Shown: positions 16,710 to 26,172, counted from the first letter of the stretch. The stretch: DNA of 64,000 nucleotides from Carboxydocella thermautotrophica (GCA_003054495.1 CP028514.1:1341501-1405500), one strand, 5' to 3'. A program made the numbers and translations. The notes: generated by a model from the letters alone, not told the origin.

Positions 16710-17925
16710 TGTACGGGATGTCTGCTTCCATCGCTGGGGGGGACCAAGAAGCCCGTTAGCTGTTGGCTATTTGGAGCAAACCATGCTACCAGATATCCTC
16801 TGGTTTTTGCATCGGCTTGAGCCCTGGTGGCATACAGTATTAGCCCAGGAGCTACTAAAGGATAAGTTTGTGATCCAGCATGGTTTCCCCAATGTTCTAG
16901 GCCAGGGGATGGCTGAGGAAATATTGGTTGAAATATCACCCTGGCAGACAGAACAGGGCGAAGAAAAGGACCTCTTGTTTCTTTTGTTATCTCCTATTGC
17001 GCTTGATCAGCCGATGCATTATTTGACAGAAACTTTTCCTTTGCCAGAGGAAATCTGGGCAAAATTTAAAATGGCCTGGCGGCAACAGTACAATTTCCTC
17101 ACCAGGTGGCAACCACAAATCCTCGATTTTATTAGATTATGGCAGGACAATAAAGACTTTCAGCTAACCTGGCAATTTAGAACAGAGTTGTGGTTAGTTG
17201 GCATCAATTCTGATTGGGACTTTTATCTTAGCCAGCTTATACAACTGGAAAAATGCCGTATAGGTTTGCTAAACAGTCTAGAAGATTCATATGATCTTGA
17301 CTTGATTCCATCTAATTGGTTAAACCTAAAAGCAGATGGCCAAGTAGAACTGAACAAAACCGGGAGTAAAATAATAACCCCCTGGATTGTAGAAGATATA
17401 ATAAATACAGTCGAAGACCGTATGTTATTAGGTGGACCAACTCATGGCATCAACTCAGCTATGGGGGTTCTAGCCAGATTATATCCTGAACAAATAAAGT
17501 ATTTACTAGATTTAATTGTAGATCGTAATCGGCAAGGATGGTTACCTTTGCTGGAAAGCTGGTATGCGAGGGCAGACAAAGAGATAAAAATTTATCTAAT
17601 TGATGCAATTGGACATTTAGGCAAACAAAAGGCATTACCATTTTTAATCACTGCACTGCAAGCTGATGATGCTTCCATCATTCTGGCAATTTGTGAAACC
17701 CTGGCTATGATAGGTGATCGAAGTTGCGGCTTTGCCCTTAGCGCTCTGTTAAAGAACGGCAGTTATATTGTGCAGGAGAAAGTAGTATATACTCTGGCTG
17801 AATTGAAATTCACCCCGGCCCTTAAAAGCTTCCAGAAGATGCTTGACGATCCTAACGTTTCTCCAGAGTTAAAAAGAACAATCAAACGTGCAATTCATAT
17901 TATTAATACACCCTCTTCCAGTTAA
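16663..17925 (+). CDS. HEAT-repeat protein of unknown function
   Basis: The 420-residue protein has no recognised N-terminal family. It is rich in tryptophan over its first 180 residues (PWWHTVLAQELL, PWQTEQG), and its last ~150 residues form HEAT/PBS-lyase-like repeats (KIYLIDAIGHLGKQKALPFL, IILAICETLAMIGD, VQEKVVYTLAELK). It overlaps korC by 47 bases, with GGGAG nine bases before ATG 16663, so it is in the kor operon and probably translationally coupled. It might be an assembly or regulatory partner of the oxidoreductase; this is only inference. Confidence 0.75.
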   Translation: MRNPRPSPDWNRIANSVRDVCFHRWGGPRSPLAVGYLEQTMLPDILWFLHRLEPWWHTVLAQELLKDKFVIQHGFPNVLGQGMAEEILVEISPWQTEQGEEKDLLFLLLSPIALDQPMHYLTETFPLPEEIWAKFKMAWRQQYNFLTRWQPQILDFIRLWQDNKDFQLTWQFRTELWLVGINSDWDFYLSQLIQLEKCRIGLLNSLEDSYDLDLIPSNWLNLKADGQVELNKTGSKIITPWIVEDIINTVEDRMLLGGPTHGINSAMGVLARLYPEQIKYLLDLIVDRNRQGWLPLLESWYARADKEIKIYLIDAIGHLGKQKALPFLITALQADDASIILAICETLAMIGDRSCGFALSALLKNGSYIVQEKVVYTLAELKFTPALKSFQKMLDDPNVSPELKRTIKRAIHIINTPSSS

Positions 17926-17945
17926 AAACTGGAGAGGGTGTTTTT
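17909..17945 (+). terminator. Terminator of the kor operon
   Basis: CACCCTC-T-TCCAGTT pairs with AACTGGAGAGGGTG with one bulged base and is followed by TTTTT. It contains the stop codons of both converging genes; the minus-strand side lacks a T-run. Confidence 0.8.
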
Positions 17946-18839
17946 GAATTCATCATAGATGTCCTTGAGATTTTCTGATTTTTGAAGTCTAGTGATCAAG
18001 AAACTAAGAAATTCAGATATAGCTTGATGGGGAGGTAAAGGTATTTCTTGCAAAAATGACTTTAGCCAAATGTACTGATTTTCATATAATTTTATGTTTA
18101 AATTAATTTCTTTTGGCATAATATTGCCGTTTGCTTGTTGTTGGGCCGAGTTCTTGTTATCTTTTTCCTGTTTTTGTTCTTTAGTAATATACCATTGCTC
18201 TCGCGCAAGTCGTTCTACCTCAGGTTCGTTTTTAATTTGGGGATGGGAAACAACTTTACTAAACCAGAAAATGGCTTCATCAAATTTACCCAGTCTGCGT
18301 TTTAACTCACCGATTAAATAGAGCTGTCTTACTTCCGACATTTCATTCTGAGTATAACTATTTAAATAGTTTTCTTCATAATGCTTACAGGCTAGTTCCA
18401 GAAAAAATATTTCTTTCTCTTGATTTCCCAAAAAACGATAACACCAGGCTGTTCTTAGAAATAGCGGAGCCAATTTATGGGGCGGTTTTTTGCATATTTG
18501 CATAGTGCGAATTAATAACTCAAAAGCCATAGCAGCATATGTCCAGTTCGGCTCAAACTTAAATTCAGGGTCCTTAGCTTTTAATATAGGCAGTAAAGTT
18601 TTTAGTCTTTCCTTTTCCTCGGAAGGGTGATCGGTTCCAAAAGTTTTGCTGGGAGCAGCATAATGGCATTGGGGACAAACAGCTACTTGATAAAGAAGGG
18701 GATTAATACCACTATACTGGGGACAAAAGTCAGAGTCTCTTCCAATAAGGCTATAACTGCTGCTTTTTACCCGATAAACTTCAACTACTGTATGACATAT
18801 CGGGCAAGTTTTTTTTACGCTGAATATTTGGTTACTCAT
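17922..18839 (-). CDS. DUF2225 zinc-ribbon/TPR-like protein
   Basis: The N-terminus carries CPICHTVVEV, DFCPQYSG and VAVCPQCHYA, the zinc-binding part of DUF2225, a Firmicute and spirochaete family of unknown role. Residues about 100-230 are helical and TPR-like (YRFLGNQEKEIFFLELACKH, IGELKRRLGKFDEAIFWF). Residues about 230-305 are a low-complexity linker and a helical tail. AAAGGAGG precedes its ATG. It is monocistronic and convergent with the kor operon. Confidence 0.78.
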   Translation of the reverse strand: MSNQIFSVKKTCPICHTVVEVYRVKSSSYSLIGRDSDFCPQYSGINPLLYQVAVCPQCHYAAPSKTFGTDHPSEEKERLKTLLPILKAKDPEFKFEPNWTYAAMAFELLIRTMQICKKPPHKLAPLFLRTAWCYRFLGNQEKEIFFLELACKHYEENYLNSYTQNEMSEVRQLYLIGELKRRLGKFDEAIFWFSKVVSHPQIKNEPEVERLAREQWYITKEQKQEKDNKNSAQQQANGNIMPKEINLNIKLYENQYIWLKSFLQEIPLPPHQAISEFLSFLITRLQKSENLKDIYDEFKNTLSSF

Positions 18840-18908
18840 AGTAAGCCTCCTTTACAAAGAAAAAATTCTACATTAAACGATATTTTCCTCCAAAGTTTTA
18901 TTTTTTAC

Positions 18909-18939
18909 TTGCAAAAGGAGGGGTAAATGTAGTTATACT
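18909..18939 (+). promoter_or_regulatory. Possible promoter for the queD cluster
   Basis: TTGCAA and TATACT are separated by 19 bases, about 46 bases before queD. The spacing is long. No preQ1 riboswitch signature was found in this leader. Confidence 0.4.
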
Positions 18940-18984
18940 ATATAGGGGTGGTAAAGTTGGCGCTCAGGACAAGGAGGAAAAAAA

Positions 18985-19395
18985 GTGTTTGAAGTAGCAA
19001 TTAAGGAAAGTTTTGCAGCGGCCCATCTCATTAGAAATTATCCCGGGGATTGCGCAAGATTACATGGTCATACCTGGTTTGTAGAAGTAGGTATTTATGG
19101 CGAAGAACTGGATGACCTGGGGATGCTAATAGATTTCAGCAAACTGAAACAGATTGTTCGCAGTTATTTGAAAAAACTTGATCATCAATTAATAAATGAT
19201 TTACCAGAGTTTCGGGAAGGAGAGCTTAATCCTACCGCAGAGAACCTAGCTTTCTATTTGTATCATCAAATAAATCAGGTTATAAAAAAGGAATGGCCCG
19301 ATAAAAAAATTGCATTAGGATGGGTTAAAGTTTGGGAATCCCCTACAGCATGGGCTATTTATCGGAGGGGTAAAAATGAAAACATATCTGGTTAA
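18985..19395 (+). CDS. queD: 6-carboxy-5,6,7,8-tetrahydropterin synthase
   Basis: QueD converts 7,8-dihydroneopterin triphosphate to 6-carboxytetrahydropterin, the second step to 7-deazaguanines. The protein (136 residues) has the zinc-binding AAHLIRNY and CARLHGHTW histidines with the catalytic Cys in DCARLHGH, and ESPTAWAIY at the end. GTG start behind AAGGAGG. It leads a cluster with DUF366, queE and folE, all used for preQ0/queuosine. Confidence 0.92.
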   Translation: MFEVAIKESFAAAHLIRNYPGDCARLHGHTWFVEVGIYGEELDDLGMLIDFSKLKQIVRSYLKKLDHQLINDLPEFREGELNPTAENLAFYLYHQINQVIKKEWPDKKIALGWVKVWESPTAWAIYRRGKNENISG

Positions 19396-19933
19396 ACATG
19401 AGCTTACATATAATGGAGAACAGCTCTCATCGCTGTTTGCATATCGCAATTTTAGAGTTCAAGGCGATAGTATCGTAGCTTTTATCGGTCCCTGTCGTGT
19501 TGAATTATCTGAAATGGTGGATTTAGAAGACGTTTTGGCTCAGGACTGGATATATAGCCCCAGGATGTTACATTTTATTATTGAAATTTTTCATCTAGAT
19601 CTGGAGAAAATGGTAATTATTCAACGCTTATTCATTGCTATTATTAAAGAACAACTGGAGTATTACGGCGTGAAAGGAATAAAACGTAAAGGAGATGACT
19701 TGTATTTAGAAAATAAGAAACTTTCGGTGTCAATAGCTACTCTAAGTCCGGTATCATGCCTGATTCATACTGGATTGAATCTAGAAACAGAAGGAACTCC
19801 AGTCGCTACTGTCGGCCTGAGAGAATTAGGGATTGAAAATACTGAAGAATTTGCAGAGCAGGTAATGATCGCTCTGGCAAATGAAGTTGAATCGATTAAG
19901 CTGGCCCGCTGTAAAGTAAGGGGAGTTAATTAA
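19376..19933 (+). CDS. DUF366 family protein
   Basis: The 185-residue sequence matches DUF366 (RVQGDSIVAFIGPCRVE, MVDLEDVLAQDWI, KLSVSIATLSPVSCLIHTGL, ARCKVRGVN). The function is not established to my knowledge. It overlaps queD by 20 bases and queE by 1 base, so it is embedded in the 7-deazaguanine operon and probably takes part in it. No cofactor motif is obvious; a conserved Ser/His/Cys-rich centre could be an active site. Confidence 0.8.
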   Translation: MKTYLVKHELTYNGEQLSSLFAYRNFRVQGDSIVAFIGPCRVELSEMVDLEDVLAQDWIYSPRMLHFIIEIFHLDLEKMVIIQRLFIAIIKEQLEYYGVKGIKRKGDDLYLENKKLSVSIATLSPVSCLIHTGLNLETEGTPVATVGLRELGIENTEEFAEQVMIALANEVESIKLARCKVRGVN

Positions 19934-20667
19934 TGCAAGCAGCTTTTCTGATCGAAATGATGTCATCCTTTCAAGGGGAGGGTACTGTCGTAGGCTTACG
20001 CCAGTTATTTCTTCGTTTTGCCGGTTGTAACCTTGCTTGTGCATATTGTGATACCCGTTATTCCTTGCATGCGCAAGAAACCTGGAAAGTTGAATTCCCT
20101 CCAGGTACGGGTTGTTGGAACATATTAACAAATCCAGTTACTGTAGAACAGTTGCTAGAACAAATAAAAAAATTTAATCCGGATAAACATCATTCTTTGA
20201 GTTTGACGGGTGGTGAACCCCTATTACACTCGGATTTTCTGCAAGAATTTTTACCTAAAATAAAACAAATGGGGTGGAAAATCTATTTAGAAACTAATGG
20301 TATACTGGTACATAACCTTAAACAAGTTCTAGATTACATTGACATTATTGCTATGGATATTAAACTGGAATCAGCTACTGGAGCTCCGACCCCCTGGGAA
20401 GAGCACCAAAAATTTTTAGAATTAGCGATGAATAAATCCTGTTTTATTAAAGTAGTAGTTAATAGCAGGACGGACAGGCGAGAAATCGGTCAAGTTGCCC
20501 AGCTAGGGCCTGAACGTACCATAGCAATTGATATAGTATTACAACCCCAAACTGGTTCAGAATTACCGCCGGCCAATCGATGGATAGAATGGCAAGAAAT
20601 TTTAAAGCCATTTTATCGGGAGGTAAGAATAATTCCTCAGACTCACAAGATTCTGGGGGTATTATAG
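19933..20667 (+). CDS. queE: 7-carboxy-7-deazaguanine synthase (radical SAM)
   Basis: QueE contracts carboxytetrahydropterin to 7-carboxy-7-deazaguanine using SAM and a [4Fe-4S] cluster. The cluster motif is [12 protein letters not shown] (CxxxCxxC), preceded by [29 protein letters not shown] binds SAM. Length 244 residues is usual. It starts at the last base of the DUF366 stop. Confidence 0.92.
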   Translation: MQAAFLIEMMSSFQGEGTVVGLRQLFLRFAGCNLACAYCDTRYSLHAQETWKVEFPPGTGCWNILTNPVTVEQLLEQIKKFNPDKHHSLSLTGGEPLLHSDFLQEFLPKIKQMGWKIYLETNGILVHNLKQVLDYIDIIAMDIKLESATGAPTPWEEHQKFLELAMNKSCFIKVVVNSRTDRREIGQVAQLGPERTIAIDIVLQPQTGSELPPANRWIEWQEILKPFYREVRIIPQTHKILGVL

Positions 20668-20680
20668 AAAGGGTGGAAGT

Positions 20681-21241
20681 ATGGATATCAGAAAAATTGA
20701 AACAGCTATGCGAATGATCCTGGAGGCAATAGGGGAGGATCCAGAAAGAGAAGGATTAAGGGATACCCCCAAGAGAGTAGCTCGCATGTACGAAGAGATT
20801 TTTCATGGACTGGAAAATGACCCCAGGGAACATTTGCAGGTTTTATTTACTGAAGACCATGATGAAATGGTTTTAGTCAAGGATATACCATTTTATTCCA
20901 TGTGCGAACATCATTTTTTGCCTTTCTTTGGCAAAGCTCATGTAGCCTATATACCAGCTAAAGGGAAAATAACTGGACTGTCGAAATTAGCCAGGGTTGT
21001 CGAAGGGTATGCTAAACGTCCTCAGCTTCAGGAACGTTTGACCAGTCAAATCGCAGATGCTATTATGGAATGCCTTCAGCCCCGGGGCGTCCTGGTAGTT
21101 GTGGAAGCAGAGCATATGTGCATGACCATGCGGGGAGTTAAAAAACCTGGCTCATATACAACCACTTCAGCTGTAAGAGGAATTTTTAAAACTAATAATG
21201 CTACCCGTGCGGAAGCATTTAGTCTGATTAACAGCAATTAA
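20681..21241 (+). CDS. folE: GTP cyclohydrolase I (FolE)
   Basis: FolE turns GTP into dihydroneopterin triphosphate, the substrate of QueD and of folate synthesis. The 186 residues include the zinc motif MCEHHFLPF, the [10 protein letters not shown] block, and [12 protein letters not shown]. Placement after queE indicates supply for 7-deazaguanine synthesis, and it may serve folate too. GGTGGAAG-type site upstream. Confidence 0.95.
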   Translation: MDIRKIETAMRMILEAIGEDPEREGLRDTPKRVARMYEEIFHGLENDPREHLQVLFTEDHDEMVLVKDIPFYSMCEHHFLPFFGKAHVAYIPAKGKITGLSKLARVVEGYAKRPQLQERLTSQIADAIMECLQPRGVLVVVEAEHMCMTMRGVKKPGSYTTTSAVRGIFKTNNATRAEAFSLINSN

Positions 21242-21262
21242 CAAAAGTAAGGAGAAGAGAAA

Positions 21263-21442
21263 ATGAGTGAAATGGAAAAGGATAAACTCATTTTACTGGC
21301 AACTAAGACAGTACCTGCTAATCCTGAAATGATCTATATAGTTGATTTTCTTAATAAAAACCTTAAACACAAAAAGGTGATGTTTGGTCTAACATTAAAT
21401 AAAGAAGAAAAAACTATGACCTTGTCTATCTATGAGGTATAA
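21263..21442 (+). CDS. DUF4264 (YpmA-like) small protein
   Basis: The 59-residue protein (MSEMEKDKLILLATKTVPAN at the start, KKVMFGLTLNKEEKTMTLSI near the end) matches the short Firmicute DUF4264/YpmA family of unknown function. AAGGAGAAGAG lies about ten bases before ATG. It sits between folE and a transporter, in the same direction, and its stop overlaps the ribosome site of the next gene. Confidence 0.75.
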   Translation: MSEMEKDKLILLATKTVPANPEMIYIVDFLNKNLKHKKVMFGLTLNKEEKTMTLSIYEV

Positions 21443-21456
21443 AGGAGAGAATGGGT

Positions 21457-22734
21457 ATGAATCAGGTTTGGGTAGCCGGGATTGTTTTTCTGTTAACCTA
21501 TGCTGTGATTATCTCGGAAAAGTTACATAGGACGGTTGTGGCCCTCCTGGGTGCGGCAGTTTTACTTATCATGGGCACACTCTCTCAAGAAACAGCTTTG
21601 CATCATATTGATTTCAACACCTTAGGACTGTTGACTGGGATGATGATCATTGTCGGTATAACCCGTCACTCCGGGGTTTTTCAATATTTGGCAATTGTGG
21701 CAGCGCGTTGGGCAAAAGGAGAACCTATGGCTATCATGGTGGCATTAGCGACGATCACTGCTGTACTGTCTGCTTTTCTGGATAATGTAACTACGGTATT
21801 ATTAATCGTGCCAGTCACCTTTTCTATAACTCGAGAACTGAAAATTAATCCAATTCCTTTTTTAATATCCCAGGTGTTGGCGTCTAATATCGGTGGTACA
21901 GCTACTTTAATTGGTGACCCTCCTAATATTATGATTGGCAGCCAGGTTAAAGAGCTAACTTTCAATGCCTTTATCTGGAATTTAGCACCAGTAATAATTA
22001 TTATTTTTATTGTAACAATTTACTTATTAAAATGGATTTACCGTAAAGACTTAAATGTTGCTCCTGAGCTAAAGTCCCGTTTAATGGCTTTTGATCCCTA
22101 TAAAGAGATTAAAGACCCTTTACTTCTGAAAAAATCCCTGCTGGTTTTGGCTTTAACCATTGCTGGATTTGCTACCCATCAAATCTTCCACCTGGAATCT
22201 GCAACAATTGCCATGGCTGGTGCAACCCTCTTGATGTTAATTAGCAAAGTTGATATGGAAAAAATCTTCCATGAGGTAGAATGGCCAACCCTCTTCTTCT
22301 TTATTGGACTATTTATCCTGGTAGGGGGGTTGGTAGAAGTAGGAATAATCAAAGCCATGGCTGAAAAATCTCTGGAAATAACTGAAGGTAATCTCACCTT
22401 TGCTGCAATGTTAATTTTATGGGTTTCTGCCATTGCTTCCGCCTTTGTAGATAATATTCCCTTTGTTGCTACCATGATTCCGCTCATCAAAACCATGGGC
22501 CAGCTGGGGAACATGGGCAATATTGAACCTTTATGGTGGGCTTTGTCTTTAGGAGCATGTCTGGGGGGAAATGGTACCATTATCGGTGCATCAGCCAATG
22601 TTATTGTGGCAGGGATGGCTGAACGTCAGGGCTATCCTATGACATTTGTTGGCTTTATGCGAATTGCTTTTCCCCTGATGATAGTCTCGATAATTATCAG
22701 CTCAGCATATATTTATCTCAGATATTTGTTATAG
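21457..22734 (+). CDS. ArsB/NhaD-type membrane transporter (ion transporter superfamily)
   Basis: About eleven to twelve membrane segments and two inverted-repeat DN motifs (SAFLDNVTTVLLIVPV and SAFVDNIPFVATMIPL) with GGTATLIGDPPNIMIGS and GGNGTIIGASANVIVAG are the signature of the ArsB/NhaD/P-protein branch. It moves an anion such as arsenite or acts as a Na+/H+ antiporter. No arsR/arsC is next to it, so arsenic is not supported. ATG 21457 has the better spacing from AGGAG; ATG 21451 is possible. Confidence 0.85.
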   Translation: MNQVWVAGIVFLLTYAVIISEKLHRTVVALLGAAVLLIMGTLSQETALHHIDFNTLGLLTGMMIIVGITRHSGVFQYLAIVAARWAKGEPMAIMVALATITAVLSAFLDNVTTVLLIVPVTFSITRELKINPIPFLISQVLASNIGGTATLIGDPPNIMIGSQVKELTFNAFIWNLAPVIIIIFIVTIYLLKWIYRKDLNVAPELKSRLMAFDPYKEIKDPLLLKKSLLVLALTIAGFATHQIFHLESATIAMAGATLLMLISKVDMEKIFHEVEWPTLFFFIGLFILVGGLVEVGIIKAMAEKSLEITEGNLTFAAMLILWVSAIASAFVDNIPFVATMIPLIKTMGQLGNMGNIEPLWWALSLGACLGGNGTIIGASANVIVAGMAERQGYPMTFVGFMRIAFPLMIVSIIISSAYIYLRYLL

Positions 22735-22745
22735 GGGGAAAATAA

Positions 22746-23513
22746 ATGCGTATCCTGATCAGCAACGATGATGGGATCTGGGCCCCTGGTCTCAGGGCCC
22801 TGGTAGAAGCACTAAAGCCCCTTGGTGAAATTTTTGTTGTCGCCCCTGATCGGGAAAGAAGTGCAACAGGACATGGTATCACTGTTCACTGGCCCCTGAA
22901 AGTAGAACAGGTTGATTTTGGCATTACCGGGGTGCAAGCCTGGTCAGTTGAAGGTACACCCGCCGATTGTGTAAAGCTAGGAATTGAGGTTTTGACTGCG
23001 GGTAGTCGTCCTGATGTAGTTGTATCCGGGATCAACAAGGGCCCTAATCTGGGCACGGATGTTCTGTATTCTGGCACAGTTTCTGCAGCCATTGAGGCTA
23101 TTATAAACGAAGTCCCGGGAATTGCTGTCTCATTGGCCAGCTATCAAGACTTCAACTTTGCAGCTACTGGAAAAGTCGCTGCCTACATGGTTGAAAAATT
23201 ATTGGAACATGGGATTTCAGAAGATACTATTCTCAATGTAAATGTACCGCCACTGCCGCTGGATAAACTGAAAGGAATAAAAGTAACCAGACTGGGTCAA
23301 AGAAGATATCAAAATGCTTTTCACGAGCGAAGAGATCCGCGCGGCAGGGTTTATTACTGGATTGGCGGGGAACCGATAGATCTAGATGCCAGTCAAGACA
23401 CAGATATCTGGGCGATTGAAGCAGGATATGTTGCTGTTACACCAATACACTTTGATTTAACCAATTATAAAATCATCCAGGAAGTAGATGGCTGGGATTT
23501 GTCGCTGAAATAA
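22746..23513 (+). CDS. surE: 5'/3'-nucleotidase SurE
   Basis: SurE is a metal-dependent phosphatase of nucleoside monophosphates. It begins MRILISNDDGIWAPGL, with the two catalytic aspartates, and has APDRERSATGHGIT and SGINKGPNLGTDVLYSGTV. Length 255 residues is normal. It follows the transporter by 11 bases and is followed by a terminator. Confidence 0.95.
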   Translation: MRILISNDDGIWAPGLRALVEALKPLGEIFVVAPDRERSATGHGITVHWPLKVEQVDFGITGVQAWSVEGTPADCVKLGIEVLTAGSRPDVVVSGINKGPNLGTDVLYSGTVSAAIEAIINEVPGIAVSLASYQDFNFAATGKVAAYMVEKLLEHGISEDTILNVNVPPLPLDKLKGIKVTRLGQRRYQNAFHERRDPRGRVYYWIGGEPIDLDASQDTDIWAIEAGYVAVTPIHFDLTNYKIIQEVDGWDLSLK

Positions 23514-23522
23514 ATTGGCATT

Positions 23523-23553
23523 AACCCCTGAAAAAAACAGGGGTTATTTTTTT
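23523..23553 (+). terminator. Terminator after surE
   Basis: AACCCCTG and CAGGGGTT form a perfect 8-bp stem with a seven-A loop, followed by ATTTTTTTT. Confidence 0.9.
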
Positions 23554-23624
23554 TACCTTTATTACCTCTAAAATCATAAAGAAAATAAATAAATCTTTCT
23601 TTATAATAATTTTGAGGTGATATT

Positions 23625-24086
23625 ATGAAAAAGGTTATCCTGGTGAATTTGCTCACGGGAGTAATGATTTTTGGACTCTTGTTTTTATATAACCAAAATA
23701 ATATTGAAAAGCTTTTTAAGGACAATCCTTCTGTAATGCAAGTAAAAGTAAATGACCAGCAAATTAACATTAAGCTTAACTTCTCTTCAACCCTTTCTGA
23801 AAACCTGGTTAATATTTTAGAAAATACACCGCCTGATTATAAAATTTATTTTATTTCCGAAAGCAATAAGCAAATTGATACTTTTTGGCAAAAACACAAG
23901 AATAAAATATTGGAATTATTAATAAACAGGAAATTAACTGCTGCTGAAGAGCTGGTTCAGCATTTATCACAACAGCGCATACAGGGGCAAATTGTTGTTA
24001 CCGATAAGGGAACCTTGCTAATTTTGAAACAAAATAAAAATTTCCTGGTGGAATTGATACCGGTAAATTTACTATCAAGCAGCTAA
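23625..24086 (+). CDS. Membrane-anchored protein upstream of an FtsH-like protease
   Basis: The 153-residue protein has one N-terminal membrane segment (about residues 5-22) and an outward domain of about 125 residues. The domain has a beta strand start (VMQVKVNDQQINIKLNF), a helical middle and a beta end (GQIVVTDKGTLLILKQNK). No family was recognised. It is 23 bases before an FtsH-like gene whose product lacks the usual extracytoplasmic domain, so it could supply that part in trans. This is inference. Confidence 0.6.
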   Translation: MKKVILVNLLTGVMIFGLLFLYNQNNIEKLFKDNPSVMQVKVNDQQINIKLNFSSTLSENLVNILENTPPDYKIYFISESNKQIDTFWQKHKNKILELLINRKLTAAEELVQHLSQQRIQGQIVVTDKGTLLILKQNKNFLVELIPVNLLSSS

Positions 24087-24109
24087 TTTCTATGGTGAAG
24101 GGGGATATC

Positions 24110-25591
24110 ATGAACAGATTGATTCTATATATAAACGGACCAATACTGGCAATAGGACTTTACACCTGGTTATATGTCCGGGAATATTTTGGTTTGATTT
24201 TACTGTTAGCTATATTTGCGCTGGGTTATCAGTACTTGTTAATGAAAAATTTGATACCCGGGTTACCTTTCAGTAACCAAAAAAAGTATGAGCTGGTACA
24301 ATTCAGCGATATTGGCGGTCAGGAACGCGCTATTAAAGAACTACAAGAAGCTCTGGATTTTCTTAACCTTTCTCAAGAAGTACAAAGACTGGGTATCCGG
24401 CCAATCAAAGGTATTTTGTTAACTGGTCCTCCAGGTACCGGAAAAACATTGTTAGCCAAGGCGGCAGCAACTTATACTGATTCGGTTTTTCTTTCTGTTG
24501 CAGGATCTGAGTTCGTTGAAATTTTCGCCGGTAATGGTGCCAAAAAGGTACGTCGCCTATTTAATGATGCCCGTAAACTAGCGAGGAAAGAAAAGAAAAG
24601 ACATGCGGTTATTTTTATTGATGAAATGGAAGTTGTGGGGGGCAAACGAGGCAGAGTTGCCAATCAGGTTGAGTATGACCAAACATTGAATCAGTTATTA
24701 GTAGAAATGGATGGCTGCCAACCGGAGGATAGTGTTCACATTCTGGTTATTGGTGCAACCAACCGCCCTGACCTTTTAGACGATGCTCTATTAAGGCCTG
24801 GCCGTTTTGATCGCCATGTGGAAGTAAGCTTACCTGACATTAAAGGGCGGGAAGCAATTTTAAAAATACATTTACGCAACAAGCCTGTCAGCCCTGACCT
24901 GGATCTATATGCAATTGCTAAACAAACTTATGGTTTTTCTGGAGCGCAATTGGCCAGTGTAGCTAATGAAGCGGCTATCTATGCTTTGCGTTCCGGAAAA
25001 GAACATATTGGGCAGGAGGAGTTCTTAAAAGCGATTGACAAAATTCTTTTAGGTGAACACAGAGACACACTATTAAGTGATGCTGAAAAATTCAGAATCG
25101 CAGTCCATGAGATAGGTCATGCTTTTATTTCTGAATTTTATTTCCCCAAAAGCATAGCTCAGATTACGATTGTCCCCAGAGGCAAAGCATTAGGCTTTAT
25201 CAGACAAATACCAGAAAAGGATGAGCCAATCAAAACTGAAAGTGAAATTAGAAAGAAAATCAGGGTGTTATTAGCCGGGGGGTTGGCGGAAGAAACTATT
25301 CTCGGTGAAAAGAGTACGGGCAGCAAAGGGGACTATCAACAGGCTCTATTGTACATCAAGGAACTCATTTACTGTGGAATGAGTGGCTTAAAGCTGGTCG
25401 ATCCTGAAAGGATTCCGGAAGAAATCATAACTGAAAAGATTAATGATATTGCGGAAATGGAATCACAAATAGTTTTGGAGATTTTTAGTAATTATCAAAA
25501 TGATTTAGTTCAATTAAGCAATATTCTTTTAGAAAAAGAAACTCTAACGGGCGATGAATTTTACAACCTGCTGCCTTCTTTCGGCAAGTAA
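24110..25591 (+). CDS. FtsH-like membrane AAA+ zinc protease (short form)
   Basis: Two close N-terminal membrane segments (about residues 5-40) are followed by a AAA+ domain: Walker A GPPGTGKT, Walker [11 protein letters not shown] (a normal DE pair), and the second region of homology [13 protein letters not shown]. The M41 peptidase has VHEIGHAF (HExxH) and a downstream [11 protein letters not shown] with the third zinc ligand. At 493 residues it is shorter than typical FtsH (600 or more) and lacks the ~70-residue outward domain. GGGGGAT lies before ATG 24110. It is probably a paralogue, not the housekeeping ftsH. Confidence 0.83.
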   Translation: MNRLILYINGPILAIGLYTWLYVREYFGLILLLAIFALGYQYLLMKNLIPGLPFSNQKKYELVQFSDIGGQERAIKELQEALDFLNLSQEVQRLGIRPIKGILLTGPPGTGKTLLAKAAATYTDSVFLSVAGSEFVEIFAGNGAKKVRRLFNDARKLARKEKKRHAVIFIDEMEVVGGKRGRVANQVEYDQTLNQLLVEMDGCQPEDSVHILVIGATNRPDLLDDALLRPGRFDRHVEVSLPDIKGREAILKIHLRNKPVSPDLDLYAIAKQTYGFSGAQLASVANEAAIYALRSGKEHIGQEEFLKAIDKILLGEHRDTLLSDAEKFRIAVHEIGHAFISEFYFPKSIAQITIVPRGKALGFIRQIPEKDEPIKTESEIRKKIRVLLAGGLAEETILGEKSTGSKGDYQQALLYIKELIYCGMSGLKLVDPERIPEEIITEKINDIAEMESQIVLEIFSNYQNDLVQLSNILLEKETLTGDEFYNLLPSFGK

Positions 25592-25609
25592 CGCTGAAAG
25601 AAGGCTTTT
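25573..25609 (+). terminator. Terminator after the FtsH-like gene
   Basis: GCCTTCTTTC pairs perfectly with GAAAGAAGGC around a 13-base loop containing the stop codon, followed by TTTT. Confidence 0.78.
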
Positions 25610-25662
25610 CCATATCTGCGGATTATGATAAAATTATTACATATCAGGCTGGAGGGTAAAAG

Positions 25663-26169
25663 ATGTCGCGTTCTGTAGAGGTTATCAATAAAAAAGTTGC
25701 GCAAATTTTAAATCAATATAGCATGAGATTAGCGGTTGCTGAATCCTGTACAGGTGGATTATTAGCTGCCAAGATTACCGATCTTCCCGGCAGTTCTGAA
25801 TATTTCTCGGGCGGTATAGTGGCTTATGCCAATGATGTTAAAGTAAATTTATTAGGCGTTAAAACAGAAACTATCGAAAAGTATGGTGCTGTCAGTTCCC
25901 CTTGTGCCCGGGAAATGGCAAAGGGAGTAAAGGAACGACTTGGAGCTGATTGCGGAATTGCTATAACAGGCATAGCAGGACCGGGTGGAGCTACCCCTGA
26001 TAAACCAGTGGGACTAGTTTATTTTGGTATTGCAATTGCAGAGTTCACCTATGTGGAAAAGCAGTTCTTTAAAGGCGACCGGGCAGAAATACGTAAAAAA
26101 GCAGCTGCTCACGGTTTGAAATTGCTTTACCAGATCATAACAAATAGATACCTTAATGAAAGGAGTTAG
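25663..26169 (+). CDS. pncC: Nicotinamide-nucleotide amidohydrolase (CinA C-terminal domain protein)
   Basis: The 168-residue protein is a stand-alone CinA C-terminal domain. It has LAVAESCTGGLLAAKITD near residue 24 with the catalytic Ser/Lys context, GAVSSPCAREMAKG, and GIAITGIAGPGG. PncC deamidates NMN to NaMN in pyridine nucleotide recycling. It lacks the N-terminal molybdopterin-binding-like half of full CinA. CinA is often found just before recA, as here two genes upstream. Confidence 0.88.
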   Translation: MSRSVEVINKKVAQILNQYSMRLAVAESCTGGLLAAKITDLPGSSEYFSGGIVAYANDVKVNLLGVKTETIEKYGAVSSPCAREMAKGVKERLGADCGIAITGIAGPGGATPDKPVGLVYFGIAIAEFTYVEKQFFKGDRAEIRKKAAAHGLKLLYQIITNRYLNERS

Positions 26170-26172
26170 TAA

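Noticed and set aside
18840-18984. Possible preQ1 riboswitch before queD
   Set aside because: Looked for the preQ1-I consensus (short stem-loop plus A-rich tail) and did not find it.
22179-22598. 139-codon minus-strand open frame in the transporter gene
   Set aside because: Composition is that of a shadow frame opposite a clear 12-helix transporter; no start signal.
21457-22734. Arsenite efflux gene arsB
   Set aside because: Fold family fits, but no arsR, arsC or arsA neighbour is present, so arsenic specificity is not supported.
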